The position numbers were made by a program, and so were the translations under genes. Shown piece after piece: positions 1-9,056 of a stretch of DNA of 64,000 nucleotides. Positions within the stretch are counted from its first letter, which is position 1. Every line of letters begins with the position of its first letter. The stretch spans positions 62,001 through 126,000 of the forward strand of contig NZ_MTQF01000001.1 in assembly GCF_001975985.1 (NCBI RefSeq), read 5' to 3'. The notes beneath the pieces were generated by a model that did no database searches, was not told the DNA's origin, and worked only from the letters and a program-made list of their open reading frames with translations. Source of the DNA: [Flexibacter] sp. ATCC 35103 (GTDB taxonomy: Bacteria; Bacteroidota; Bacteroidia; Flavobacteriales; Flavobacteriaceae).

Positions 1-850
1 TGGGTTCACTTGCGGCTCCGTTGAGCTCCACGATTTGAAAGTTTTCTCCTCTTTCCAATTCTTCAAAAGTGTTGTACATAATATCAAAACGTCCAAAATA
101 GAATTCCGGGATTTGAATCGCAATTTCATTAATCATCCAGGTTAATTTTGGCGTAATCAAATCGCTTCCATCCAGAAATTTTGCTCCGCGGGCATGATTG
201 CCAAACGGAACCAAATTTAATGTTTCGTCTTTGGCTAAAATACAATATAGCTGATCTCCATATTCTTCTTTTAAAACTTCTAACTGTAATTCAAACCGTG
301 GCGTTTGTTTGATTAAATCTTCTATAGTTGATTTTCCGTCTCCTGTTACAATCAAAAATTCTTTGGACACGATTCCGGTTATTTTTCCGTTTTTCTGGAG
401 CGGATGCCGAACATAAAAAATACCCACTTCATTTTTATACGGAATCAAATCCTGTATCAAAAAATCGAAATTTGCTTTTTCAGCATACTGTTTCAGCTCA
501 GAAGCGGTCCTGATTTTTTTTACACCGGAACCGCGCAAACCAATATCAGGTTTTGCGATTAACGGAAAATAGATTTGTTTCTCGACCACACTATCCACTA
601 TCTGTTTTAAATCAGTTTTCTCCTTAATTAAAATAGTTTTGGGATAATATTTTTTAGGAAGCAAATCGTAGATTTGTTTTTTACTTTCCATAATAAATCC
701 TCCATTTTTAATTTTTGGATTAGAAGCATTAAAGAAAAAAACAGACCTTGCTTTGATTGCATAATATGCCCAAAGAAAATAAATAGGTGCATACAAAACC
801 TGAAAAGGCCAATACTCCCAATTGGTTATTTTATGGATAAATAATTTCAT
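1..850 (-). CDS. ATP-grasp domain protein, 3' end cut by window edge
   Basis: Reading leftward from the ATG at 848-850, the frame stays open to base 1 (283 codons), so the C-terminus lies outside the window. The first 35 residues are rich in Trp, Tyr and Phe. The middle contains a stretch beginning FPLIAKPDIGLRGSG, which resembles the ATP-binding lysine and glycine-rich loop of ATP-grasp enzymes. Near the edge, VELNGAASEP matches the metal-binding Glu/Asn of the fold, as in D-Ala-D-Ala ligase relatives. ATP-grasp enzymes join a carboxylate to an amine or thiol through an acylphosphate; the substrate cannot be read here. The gene starts 11 bp after the NRDE gene and appears to be the sixth gene of an operon. 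The family call is fairly sure, the reaction unknown. Confidence 0.8.
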   Translation of the reverse strand, partial: MKLFIHKITNWEYWPFQVLYAPIYFLWAYYAIKARSVFFFNASNPKIKNGGFIMESKKQIYDLLPKKYYPKTILIKEKTDLKQIVDSVVEKQIYFPLIAKPDIGLRGSGVKKIRTASELKQYAEKANFDFLIQDLIPYKNEVGIFYVRHPLQKNGKITGIVSKEFLIVTGDGKSTIEDLIKQTPRFELQLEVLKEEYGDQLYCILAKDETLNLVPFGNHARGAKFLDGSDLITPKLTWMINEIAIQIPEFYFGRFDIMYNTFEELERGENFQIVELNGAASEP

Positions 851-861
851 TTCTCTCAATT

Positions 862-1572
862 TTAAATACGAATAAACGTGGTTGAAAAATTTCTTGTTTT
901 TACTAAATCATAATATTGCATCATGCCTTTATTTTTTTCAATTACAGTTTGCGTGACACTTAAAGTTTTCATGGTGTTTTCTCTGTTGATGACTAAACCA
1001 TTTTCAGAATCACCACTTTCTGTATTTCGATGAAAATCGAGCATCTGTGCAGGCGAGATTTTATTTTTATCTTTCAAAAAATCAAAAAACCAATCATTTC
1101 GTTTCTTTCTGATTTCACCAGGATATAAAGTAACCGATGACCAAATATGATTTTTAGTACTGTCCAGAAAAATCTTCATTTTGACGAGACCGTCCCAGAT
1201 CAATTCATACAATTTTTCGTTTTGAAATAATACTAATGTAAAGGGTTCAATATTTTCGAGATCGATCTCACTCCAAAAATCTTTTGGCGACTGGTTCGCC
1301 ATAATATCCAAAGCAATCAATCCGCGGCTTTTTCTATACGGAAATATCGGATTGTGTTTTGCTATTCCACCATTTAATAACACCAGAACAGTTCCGTTTT
1401 GATCTATGGCAAACCAGGTTCCTCCAGCTTTTGGATCTTTTGGATACATAATATTTTTGCCGTTATGACAATAATTTCGTGGTACAACAGCAGCGGGACG
1501 AATTACTTTTTCGTCCCGGTTTGAAGTAATAATTACAACTCCGCTATTATTGATAAAACTTACTGTACACAT
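862..1572 (-). CDS. NRDE (TANGO2-like) family protein
   Basis: The 236-residue protein starts MCTVSF and carries the sequence N18-R19-D20-E21, the signature that names the NRDE family, related to eukaryotic TANGO2. It also has the family's conserved segment around GGTWFAIDQNG and a following RGLIALD stretch. No signal peptide or membrane segment is visible, so it should be cytosolic. TANGO2/HRG-9 proteins have been linked to haem handling in eukaryotes; the bacterial role is unsettled. Its ATG overlaps the end of the upstream DinB-like gene by 13 bp, implying translational coupling, and an ATP-grasp gene follows 11 bp later. Confidence 0.85.
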   Translation of the reverse strand: MCTVSFINNSGVVIITSNRDEKVIRPAAVVPRNYCHNGKNIMYPKDPKAGGTWFAIDQNGTVLVLLNGGIAKHNPIFPYRKSRGLIALDIMANQSPKDFWSEIDLENIEPFTLVLFQNEKLYELIWDGLVKMKIFLDSTKNHIWSSVTLYPGEIRKKRNDWFFDFLKDKNKISPAQMLDFHRNTESGDSENGLVINRENTMKTLSVTQTVIEKNKGMMQYYDLVKTRNFSTTFIRI

Positions 1573-2048
1573 TGTCTTCTGTATTCTATAGTTGATCGTG
1601 CCACACCAAAATTTTCATTCATTAAAATGTTTTCAAATTGCAAAGCAGCAACTTTTATCAAGGCCTGATGATGAATACAATGTTCCAGATTATAGAGCAA
1701 TTCTCTGTAATAATTGCTTTGAATCCTGATGGCAAGATGGTCAATTACCTGTTCGAGGTAGATTGTTTTATTTTCGCTTTTTAATCCTGTTTTAATTTCG
1801 ATGATAGCTTGTTTGGCAAATGCTGTTTCTGTTTGAATACGATTATTTCTCTCGCGGTTATCATAATTCAAAACGGCTGAATCGTAGCTTTTTTCAAGAC
1901 ATTGAAACATTTCAATGATGTGTCTTGTATGTTCGCCGATAGTCGTATTGCTTAAAGCTTCGCAAGATTTTGAATAATCCTTATCAGACAATTGGTCTAA
2001 CAGATCAACTAATTCATCTAAACTGTGGCGTATTGATTTTAGTAACAT
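1560..2048 (-). CDS. DinB-like four-helix protein
   Basis: The 162-residue protein is almost all helical by composition. It has histidines placed as in the DinB/YfiT metal-binding fold: H40 and H43 in GEHTRHI, then H123, H126 and H127 in EHCIHHQ. DinB-superfamily proteins bind a divalent metal with three histidines, and some are thiol transferases. No function is assigned here. The gene begins 5 bp after the DoxX-like gene and overlaps the NRDE gene by 13 bp, so it sits inside a compact operon with redox-associated upstream members. Confidence 0.7.
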   Translation of the reverse strand: MLLKSIRHSLDELVDLLDQLSDKDYSKSCEALSNTTIGEHTRHIIEMFQCLEKSYDSAVLNYDNRERNNRIQTETAFAKQAIIEIKTGLKSENKTIYLEQVIDHLAIRIQSNYYRELLYNLEHCIHHQALIKVAALQFENILMNENFGVARSTIEYRRQCVQ

Positions 2049-2053
2049 AACTT

Positions 2054-2434
2054 TTAATTTAGAAGATTAAACAATTTATTTTTATTGAAATAAAGCAATC
2101 CCAGACAACATAACAGGGTAATAACAGCCAAGGCAAAAAGAGTTCCTCCGTCATTTTTAACCACTATTCCCAGAACAAATAAGTGTGATAAAATAGCTCC
2201 TGTCATAATACCAAATCCGCCTAAAGCACCAATCCAGGTCGTTTTTGGTATTAAAATCAAAATTGCTGCGAGCAACTCGGCAATTCCTGAACCAATTCTG
2301 CCGTAAGGTTCTAGTCCTAAAGTCGAGAAAATATAAATACTTTCTTCTGCTCCGCTGAATTTAAAATATAATGTCTGCAATAAAATTACCGAAGCCACTA
2401 TTCTGAGTATCCACATTATAATTTCCTTTTTCAT
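2054..2434 (-). CDS. DoxX-like small membrane protein
   Basis: The 126-residue protein has four hydrophobic segments (roughly residues 7-25, 45-63, 67-90 and 98-117). The pattern LQTLYFKFSGAEES followed by a Gly- and Glu-containing second helix (GSGIAELLAA) is typical of the DoxX/MauE-like family of four-helix inner-membrane proteins. Some members associate with redox partners; no enzymatic residues are obvious. It lies between the YHS gene (9 bp away) and the DinB-like gene (5 bp away). Family assignment is by fold pattern only. Confidence 0.75.
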   Translation of the reverse strand: MKKEIIMWILRIVASVILLQTLYFKFSGAEESIYIFSTLGLEPYGRIGSGIAELLAAILILIPKTTWIGALGGFGIMTGAILSHLFVLGIVVKNDGGTLFALAVITLLCCLGLLYFNKNKLFNLLN

Positions 2435-2443
2435 GGCTCCGGA

Positions 2444-2902
2444 TTATTTGTATATTTTTTTCCAATTATTATCTGCCTGGTTTTTTAAAGTATTCTGGTC
2501 TTTGTTCCAGCTTTTCAGGGTATTATTAAAATATGCATTGTAAAAAAGATATAATTTACCGTCGATAATTTTGAACGTTTCCGGGTTTATTGACACTTTT
2601 TCTCCGGCGCTTCCCATCGCATATGCACACCATCCACCATATTGAGGTTCATATTTTGACGGATTTGCGAGGAAGGCATTTTTATTTTCAGCTGACGAAA
2701 AATTATAAACCACACCCTGATAAGAAACTGAGATTTCTTTTTTTCCTTTGATTGCTTTTCCCTGATTAAAATATCCTACGGGATCGTAACCCTGAATGGC
2801 AACTTTATGTTCTACATTATATTGATTAATGCGTTTGGTCTCATTTTGAGCAAATGAAACTCCAGAAACCAAAACCAATAAAAATAATACTAGCTTTTTC
2901 AT
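2444..2902 (-). CDS. Exported YHS-domain protein
   Basis: The 152-residue protein starts with a Sec signal (MKKLVLFLLVLVSGVSFAQ). It then has IQGYDPVGYF (residues 37-46) and a downstream YGGWCAYAMG (88-97), the two hallmarks of YHS domains in exported proteins. YHS domains are small folds often found near metal-handling proteins. C92 is the only cysteine of the mature protein. The product should be periplasmic or membrane-associated. It lies 5 bp after the peroxiredoxin-like gene and 9 bp before the DoxX-like gene, so all three are almost certainly co-transcribed. Confidence 0.85.
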   Translation of the reverse strand: MKKLVLFLLVLVSGVSFAQNETKRINQYNVEHKVAIQGYDPVGYFNQGKAIKGKKEISVSYQGVVYNFSSAENKNAFLANPSKYEPQYGGWCAYAMGSAGEKVSINPETFKIIDGKLYLFYNAYFNNTLKSWNKDQNTLKNQADNNWKKIYK

Positions 2903-2907
2903 GTTTT

Positions 2908-3504
2908 TTATTTTAAGTTTTTTAATATAGAAACCAGTAATTCGGTTGTTATACGCTGTTTAAAATCGGGCGAAACATATTCAAAAAGTATGTCACTCTC
3001 AGTGTTTACAACAAAAACGGAAGGAACTGGTAAAAAACTCGTATTGATTCCATTAGAATGTACGTTAATTACTGATTTGTAGTTTTCCGGAGCTTCAAAA
3101 GCAATTCCAACTGCTTTTATTAATTCTCCTTTTGAGTCAGAAAGCAAGGTATATTTTACATTATCTTTTTGTTCTGTGCTTTTCAAATTTTCAGCAGAAT
3201 CCGGGCTTACTGCAATAATCTGATATCCCAAATCCAGAATTTGTTTTTCGGCTTCGGCCATTGCCTGTAAATGCAGATTGCAATATGGGCACCAGCCACC
3301 GCGATAAAAAACGAGAACTGTTTTTTTCTTTTTTAGCAAGTCCGAAATTTGAACAGCTGTATTTTCAGATGATTTTAAAGTAATGTCCGGGATCTTCTCT
3401 CCTATTAATAAAGGAGCGATATCAGTCGCAGATTTAGGGATTGCGTTCTGGGCATTAGTAACCGAAGTCAGGGCTACTAAAAACATAAAAAGTAATTTTT
3501 TCAT
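2908..3504 (-). CDS. Exported peroxiredoxin-like (AhpC/TSA) protein
   Basis: The 198-residue protein has a signal peptide (residues 1-19) and a thioredoxin fold with FYRGGWCPYCNLH, giving a C72-x-x-C75 pair. The GGWCPYC form is typical of peroxiredoxin-like AhpC/TSA proteins rather than disulfide oxidoreductases. Expected role: thiol-dependent reduction of peroxides or disulfides in the periplasm. It is the first gene of the six-gene minus-strand operon. Ten bases upstream of its ATG is a perfect 9-bp inverted repeat (3514-3540), and the Crp/Fnr-type regulator gene lies just beyond. Confidence 0.85.
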   Translation of the reverse strand: MKKLLFMFLVALTSVTNAQNAIPKSATDIAPLLIGEKIPDITLKSSENTAVQISDLLKKKKTVLVFYRGGWCPYCNLHLQAMAEAEKQILDLGYQIIAVSPDSAENLKSTEQKDNVKYTLLSDSKGELIKAVGIAFEAPENYKSVINVHSNGINTSFLPVPSVFVVNTESDILFEYVSPDFKQRITTELLVSILKNLK

Positions 3505-3513
3505 AGTAAATAG

Positions 3514-3540
3514 TTTTACATCTTTTTTGATGATGTAAAA
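3514..3540 (-). promoter_or_regulatory. Inverted repeat ahead of peroxiredoxin operon
   Basis: TTTTACATC (3514-3522) and GATGTAAAA (3532-3540) are perfect 9-bp complementary arms around a 9-base spacer, 10 bases upstream of the peroxiredoxin start codon. It could be an operator for the adjacent Crp/Fnr-family regulator or an RNA hairpin in the 5' leader. It does not match the classic FNR or CRP half-sites. Confidence 0.5.
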
Positions 3541-3595
3541 TTATTGTACTGTGAAAAAGCAAAATGTCGGCTAATTTACACTTGGATTGAATTAA

Positions 3596-4273
3596 CTATA
3601 ATTGGGTAATATCTGTAATGATAATTTCTTTTCTATTATAGTGTAAAAGATTATTGGTTTCCATTTCGTTCAGCAATTGTGTTGCGGTTTGTCTTGAGGT
3701 ACAAATGATTTGGGCAATATCATTTTGGGTTAAATAATTTTCAATTATTACTGTATTTCCGTTTTGAATGCCTTCTTGTTCTGCCCAGTCTTTCAGGAAC
3801 TGATACAATCTGGTTTTAGCATCTTTAGAAATTAAATTGGCATAACTATTTTTAATCCGTTTCATTTTCAAGCCTACAAACTTGGTGTACGAAAGTGCCA
3901 ATGTTGGGTTTCTAAGCAATAAATCTTCAAAATCAGACATTAAAAAACTGCAAATTGCAACATCGTCAGAAAGTACTTTTGCATATTCTTCGACTTTGTT
4001 ATCTGTTTCTAAAGTCAACTCGCCAAATAAATCGCCTTTTTGAATAATGTCTTTTATGGTTTCGTTGCCATTATCATCGATGGCAACAATTTTTATATTT
4101 CCTTTTTTAAGTAAAAAAATCCGAGGCACATCTGAAGATGAAAAATAAATAATTTCGCCTTTTGATGCTTTCTTAAAGCCTGTAATAATACACAATTGTT
4201 TGATCTGCGAATAGCTAAGTGTCCTGAATAATTTATGATCCCGCAAGTACCAATATTTTAATTCTTCGTACAT
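3596..4273 (-). CDS. Crp/Fnr-family transcriptional regulator
   Basis: The 225-residue protein has an N-terminal cyclic-nucleotide-binding-type beta-roll (about 20-115, with KGDLFGELTL near 79-88), a long dimerisation helix (about 115-160) and a winged helix-turn-helix (recognition region about 181-204, LTQNDIAQIICTSRQT). No N-terminal Fe-S cysteine cluster is visible, so it is not a classical FNR oxygen sensor; the ligand is unknown. It points toward the peroxiredoxin operon, 91 bp away, making it the natural candidate regulator of that operon. Confidence 0.88.
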   Translation of the reverse strand: MYEELKYWYLRDHKLFRTLSYSQIKQLCIITGFKKASKGEIIYFSSSDVPRIFLLKKGNIKIVAIDDNGNETIKDIIQKGDLFGELTLETDNKVEEYAKVLSDDVAICSFLMSDFEDLLLRNPTLALSYTKFVGLKMKRIKNSYANLISKDAKTRLYQFLKDWAEQEGIQNGNTVIIENYLTQNDIAQIICTSRQTATQLLNEMETNNLLHYNRKEIIITDITQL

Positions 4274-4504
4274 ATTTATTTGTATTATTTGTGTAAATAT
4301 ACCAATTTAACAAATAATAAATTTTCAGATTTAATGGTAAAGCAAATTTCATTCTTTGGTAACAGCTATATGTTGATTTAAATAAAGATCCTCGGTCTTT
4401 CTTGCTATATATAACAAATTAACAAAAATTAGGAGGTTATTTACTTGGATAAAGCAAATTACATTTTATATATTTACCACTATTTAAATTAAGTCTAAAT
4501 AATA

Positions 4505-6679
4505 ATGATACGAATTTCTACATGCCTATTATTCCTGTTCTTCACTATGGGTTCACTTTCTGCCCAACAGATTTCTAAAACAAATACAAATAACGAAAAA
4601 GATAAAAATAGTAAAAGCCAGGATACCATCTTAAATGATAAATCAGCAGATAATGAACTACAGGAAATTGTTGTTTCTGCTTCCAGAAAGGCTGAGATTT
4701 TAGATGAAGTTCCTTCTTCTGTTACATTATTATCCAAAAAACAAATACAACAGCAACTCAATATAAGTTCTAATCTTAGTGATATTTTGGGCGCATCAGT
4801 TCCCGGTTTGGGATTTACGACCAATAGAACTCAAAATTTAGGTCAGACTTTACGTGGCCGTCGTGTATTAGTTATGATTGACGGTATTCCTCAATCTACA
4901 CCTTTAAGAGACGGGGCAAAAGACATGCGTTCTCTGGATCCTACCGTATTAGATCGCGTTGAAGTGATTAAGGGAGCAACTGCAATTTATGGTAATGGTG
5001 CAGATGGCGGTTTGATTAACTATATTACTAAAAGAGCAAATGTTGACAAAGCAATAAGCGGATCAACGGAGGCAGGAACTAATTTTTCTCTTGTAAAACC
5101 TAAAGGAACAGCCGGTTTCTTTGTATCTCAGTTATTGACCGGAAAAGTAAACAAAATTGATTATGTTGTAAGCAGCCGTTATGAAGAAACAGGGCTTTAT
5201 CGTGATGCGAAAGGACGTGTACTTTCTCCTGAATATGGAATGAACGATCTTAAAAACTGGAATGCTTTTGCAAAAATTGGATATGACATAAATGACAATA
5301 ATCGCCTGGAATTAATGTATAATTATTTCCAGAGCACGCAACATACTGATTATATAGCGAAAGCTGGGGTTTACGGCAATTTTGATTCTCCAACTATTGG
5401 GGTTAAAGGACAAAGACCGGGAGATCCGGAAGGAACGCCGTACAATCATAACGCAAGTTTAAGTTATATTGGAAAGAATTTTATTGGAAAAACGGATGTT
5501 AATGCGTCTTTATATTTTCAGGATTATCTAACGTTAATTAATTACAGTGACTTTTTTGAAAATAACGGACAACCTGCTACTCAAAGTAAAAAACTGGGTT
5601 TTCGTTTGAATTTAAATACGCCATATGAATTCAGTTCTCTTATATCAGGGAATTTAACGTATGGATTGGATATTCTATCTGATATAACAGATACACATCT
5701 TACAGACGGCAGATTGGTAATTCCTGAAATGAAGATGAACAATCTGGCGCCTTATTTCCAGCTTAAAAACATGTTTGGGCCAAATTTGGTATTGAAAACC
5801 GGTTTAAGGCTTGAAAATGTTAATATCGATGTACCGGATTATACCACCATTGGCATTCGTAATTATGTAAACGGCACTTATGTTGGCGGTGGTGTTGCAG
5901 TAAATGGCGGAGCATTAGATTTTAATGCGCTTATGTTCAATGCAGGATTGCGTTATACAAAATGGACATTGTTTAAACCTTTTGTAAGTTTTTCGCAGAG
6001 TTTTAGTGTGGCTGATTTAGGTTTGGTGCTTCGTGCTGCAAAAGAAAATACGGTCAACAACACTTCGATAAAAGCGGTTACAGCCAATAATTACGAATTT
6101 GGATTTTCAGGAGCTGTGGATAAACTTTCTTATGAAGGAGCTGTTTATTACAGTACTTCAAAATTAGGGGCTTCTTATGTTTATGTTGATGGTAATCCGC
6201 AAATTTCACGATCACCTGAAAAAATCTATGGTTTTGAGTTGTCAGCAAAATATCGTCTTCATCCAAAAGTTGATGTTGGAGCAAATTATTCTTATACAGA
6301 AGGGAAACGTGAACTTACAGATAAAAAAGTATATCTGGGAGGAGATCGTATAAATCCGCCAAAATTAGTAGCTTATACTGTTTATAGACCTCTGGAAGAC
6401 TGGTCAGTATTTTTGCAAATGATTAATACAACAGGAAGAGATCGATTTGAACCTGTTAATGGAGCTTATACTTATGGAACGGGACCTATAAAATCTTTTA
6501 CGGCTTTTAATCTTTCTTCGAGTTATACCTTCAAAGAAAAAAGTACGATTCGTTTGGGTGTCGAAAACCTTTTTAATAAAGATTATTATAGTGTTATATC
6601 GCAATGGCAATCTAATAATATGAATTATGTCAAAGAAAATGGTACACGCTTAACGATTAGTTTTGCGCAGGCTTTCTAA
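4505..6679 (+). CDS. TonB-dependent siderophore-type receptor
   Basis: The 724-residue outer-membrane protein has a signal peptide ending near residue 20 (SLSAQQ), a linker, then a TonB box/plug region (about 50-175). Plug motifs include LRGRRVLVMIDGIPQ and VEVIKGATAIYGNGADGGLINYI (given here in parts: VEVIKGATAIYGNG and GGLINYI). A beta-barrel follows, ending in aromatic TISFAQAF. It lacks the carboxypeptidase-like N-terminal domain of SusC proteins, so it resembles FhuA/FecA siderophore receptors. It should import a ferric chelate or other scarce ligand using TonB energy. A strong terminator follows at 6704-6739. The AraC-type gene downstream could regulate it. Confidence 0.88.
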   Translation: MIRISTCLLFLFFTMGSLSAQQISKTNTNNEKDKNSKSQDTILNDKSADNELQEIVVSASRKAEILDEVPSSVTLLSKKQIQQQLNISSNLSDILGASVPGLGFTTNRTQNLGQTLRGRRVLVMIDGIPQSTPLRDGAKDMRSLDPTVLDRVEVIKGATAIYGNGADGGLINYITKRANVDKAISGSTEAGTNFSLVKPKGTAGFFVSQLLTGKVNKIDYVVSSRYEETGLYRDAKGRVLSPEYGMNDLKNWNAFAKIGYDINDNNRLELMYNYFQSTQHTDYIAKAGVYGNFDSPTIGVKGQRPGDPEGTPYNHNASLSYIGKNFIGKTDVNASLYFQDYLTLINYSDFFENNGQPATQSKKLGFRLNLNTPYEFSSLISGNLTYGLDILSDITDTHLTDGRLVIPEMKMNNLAPYFQLKNMFGPNLVLKTGLRLENVNIDVPDYTTIGIRNYVNGTYVGGGVAVNGGALDFNALMFNAGLRYTKWTLFKPFVSFSQSFSVADLGLVLRAAKENTVNNTSIKAVTANNYEFGFSGAVDKLSYEGAVYYSTSKLGASYVYVDGNPQISRSPEKIYGFELSAKYRLHPKVDVGANYSYTEGKRELTDKKVYLGGDRINPPKLVAYTVYRPLEDWSVFLQMINTTGRDRFEPVNGAYTYGTGPIKSFTAFNLSSSYTFKEKSTIRLGVENLFNKDYYSVISQWQSNNMNYVKENGTRLTISFAQAF

Positions 6680-6703
6680 AAATATTTGTATAATTAAACG
6701 AAC

Positions 6704-6739
6704 AAAACCTTCAAAGTCATTATATTTTGAAGGTTTTTT
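6704..6739 (+). terminator. Rho-independent terminator after TonB receptor
   Basis: A 12-bp stem, AAAACCTTCAAA (6704-6715) with TTTGAAGGTTTT (6726-6737), has a 10-base loop and a T-run. It begins 25 bases after the receptor stop codon. Confidence 0.85.
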
Positions 6740-6853
6740 GCTTCAATTCAGTGGCAGGAAACTTAATTTGGTAAGTTCGATAAGTTGGGTTCATATATTT
6801 AGTAATTTTATCCTTTACAGAACAACTTATATGAGCTTAAAAAATGCTTTTTA

Positions 6854-7993
6854 ATGGATCAAATAGTTAGCTTTTTTGTTGCAGGAACAACTTTATTACT
6901 GGCATTTTTAATTTTTGCAAATATTAATCAGGTAAACACCAAATCAAATCGATGGTTTGGGGCTTTTATTGTATGTGTTTTTATTATTCAGTTTAATGAC
7001 TTATTAGAAAAAACTGAGTTTATGAAAACAAGAATGCTCTTAAATGATTTTCTGGGCCTGACAGATTTTATTGTAGCTCCTGTTTTTTATTTTAGTGTAG
7101 TTTATTTTATTCAACCTAATAGAAAATGGCAACTAAAGGATCATTTTCATTTTGCATTTGCTGTTATCGTGCTAATGTTACTTTGTCTTTCGGTACTAAT
7201 TGAGGTAAAACCACCAACTGACATCGATATAAAAAATGCTGCTGTTATACTTAAATTTTTTAATCTGGTGTTTTGTATTCAGGTTATTTCGTATTGCGTT
7301 TTAGCGTATAAAAAAATCAGCTCCTATCAAAAAAACTTGTTTTTGTATACCTCAAATGCGGCTGCAATTAACTTAAAATGGTTACAAAAAGTAGTAGTTT
7401 GCGTATTACTAATTACGGTTCTTTGGCTAATTGACAATGTTTTTAAATTAGCCAGAACAAATATTTTATTTGACCAGTTTGCGAGTGTAATTTATCTTGC
7501 CGGATTTTTTTATATTGCTTATTATGCTTTAAAACAAAAAGAAATTTCAGAACTTAATCAACATGAAAAAAAAGAAATTGATAGTATTATAAAAGAGAAT
7601 TTTAATGTAGAAAGCAATCAGAAAAAACTAATTCCGGATGTTGAACTACAAGAAATGAAATTGATTTTAATTGAAGTAATGCATACTAAAAAACCTTTTT
7701 TAGATCCTGAATTGAGCGTCTTTAAATTGGCTTCGCAATTGGATATTTCATCTCATCAGCTTTCCTATATTATCAATAAAGGTTTTGACGAAAATTTTTA
7801 TCAATTTATTAATGGGCACCGAATCGAAGAAGCCAAAAAAATGATCCAGGATCCTAATATGCAGCATTTAAATTTAATTGGAATTGCTTTTGAAGTGGGC
7901 TTTAATTCTAAAACAGTTTTTAATACCACTTTTAAGAAAAGAACCAATCAAACGCCATCAGAATTTAAAAAAGCAAATTTTGCTTTGGTATAA
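6854..7993 (+). CDS. Membrane-anchored AraC-family regulator
   Basis: The 379-residue protein has about seven hydrophobic segments in residues 1-225. A charged linker follows, then a C-terminal AraC/XylS DNA-binding domain (about 265-375) with two helix-turn-helix units: FKLASQLDISSHQLSYII and IGIAFEVGFNSKTVFNTTF. The second matches the conserved GF-x-S/N-x-x-x-F pattern of AraC proteins. Such fusions of an integral-membrane sensor to an AraC domain are common in Bacteroidota and probably sense an envelope signal directly. It lies between the siderophore receptor and a hydrolase gene and may control either. Confidence 0.85.
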   Translation: MDQIVSFFVAGTTLLLAFLIFANINQVNTKSNRWFGAFIVCVFIIQFNDLLEKTEFMKTRMLLNDFLGLTDFIVAPVFYFSVVYFIQPNRKWQLKDHFHFAFAVIVLMLLCLSVLIEVKPPTDIDIKNAAVILKFFNLVFCIQVISYCVLAYKKISSYQKNLFLYTSNAAAINLKWLQKVVVCVLLITVLWLIDNVFKLARTNILFDQFASVIYLAGFFYIAYYALKQKEISELNQHEKKEIDSIIKENFNVESNQKKLIPDVELQEMKLILIEVMHTKKPFLDPELSVFKLASQLDISSHQLSYIINKGFDENFYQFINGHRIEEAKKMIQDPNMQHLNLIGIAFEVGFNSKTVFNTTFKKRTNQTPSEFKKANFALV

Positions 7994-8057
7994 TTCATTA
8001 TCGTTATTTTGATTTTTTGCAGCTGAATGGGTTTGTAGATTATAGTTCGTTTAAAAG

Positions 8058-8086
8058 AGGTTCTGATTCATAAATCAGAACTTTTA
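8058..8086 (+). terminator. Rho-independent terminator after AraC gene
   Basis: A 9-bp stem, GTTCTGATT (8060-8068) with AATCAGAAC (8073-8081), has a 4-base loop followed by TTTT. It lies 66 bases after the AraC-type stop codon. Confidence 0.75.
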
Positions 8087-8144
8087 ATTGGTAAATGATA
8101 CTAATATTTGTATCGAATTTACTTTAAAAACGAATTAAACTACC

Positions 8145-9041
8145 ATGATCCTTAAAAAAGAACTCCGAAAATTAAACCCAAATAAAAACATTAAAATTAG
8201 ACTGTTAGCTGTTTTTATAATTCTTATTTCTATATTCTCTTCTGCTTCTTGTTCTGACGATTATAAAAATCGAAATACAGATTATCAGGAAACTGCGGTA
8301 GATTTAGGAACTCACAAACTGATGGCATATACGGTATCAAAAAAATCAAAATATCTGGTTGTTTTTGAATCAGGTCATGGCAATGATCATACATCCTGGT
8401 ACAGCACCGGAAAATCTTCTGAAATTTTTTCTATAGCTGATTTTTTAGATTCTGATGTTTTATTATATGACAGGGCCGGTTACGGAAAATCAGAATTTAA
8501 TACGGAACCCAGAAATATCAATACATTAAGAAGTGAATTAGAAACTGTTATCGATCAATTTGCAAACGGCAGAAAAGTTGTACTTGTCGGGCATTCGTTA
8601 GGAGGTTTGATTATTAGGGATTATGCCATAAAAAATCCAGAAAGGGTTGCGGGATTGGTATTTATTGATGCTTCTCACGAAAAATACAATCATTTTTCGC
8701 AGGATCAGATCAATACTTTTTATACAAATTATAAAACAATGTATGGGGCAAATTCCGGTATAGCATTAGAAACGCTTCAATTAATTGAAGATTTTAAATA
8801 TGCGGCAACATTGCCCAATTTACCTGATGTTCCGGTTCTTGCCATAACGAGTATGAAAATAGATGCTGAACATAATGCTGCAGACAGGCAGTTATGGTAC
8901 GATTCTAAGGAAGCTCTTAAGACTGGAATAACCAATTTTAAACACATTACAACAATAAAATCCGGGCACTTTATCCAGCTTGAGGAACCTAAACTTGTTT
9001 TAGGAAATATTCGATCAATGTTATCGCAACTTCCTTTTTAA
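8145..9041 (+). CDS. Lipoprotein alpha/beta hydrolase
   Basis: The 298-residue protein has a basic N-terminus, a hydrophobic stretch (about 19-33) and a lipobox-like SSAS-C36 followed by SDD, suggesting an exported lipoprotein. The hydrolase fold is clear: the nucleophile elbow GHSLGG gives Ser151, YDRAGYGKS precedes it, and SGHFIQLEEP gives the catalytic His275. It should cleave an ester or similar bond in the periplasm or at the outer membrane. The substrate is unknown. It has its own transcription unit with a bidirectional terminator just after the stop codon. Confidence 0.85.
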   Translation: MILKKELRKLNPNKNIKIRLLAVFIILISIFSSASCSDDYKNRNTDYQETAVDLGTHKLMAYTVSKKSKYLVVFESGHGNDHTSWYSTGKSSEIFSIADFLDSDVLLYDRAGYGKSEFNTEPRNINTLRSELETVIDQFANGRKVVLVGHSLGGLIIRDYAIKNPERVAGLVFIDASHEKYNHFSQDQINTFYTNYKTMYGANSGIALETLQLIEDFKYAATLPNLPDVPVLAITSMKIDAEHNAADRQLWYDSKEALKTGITNFKHITTIKSGHFIQLEEPKLVLGNIRSMLSQLPF

Positions 9042-9056
9042 TTTTATTCAAAACAT

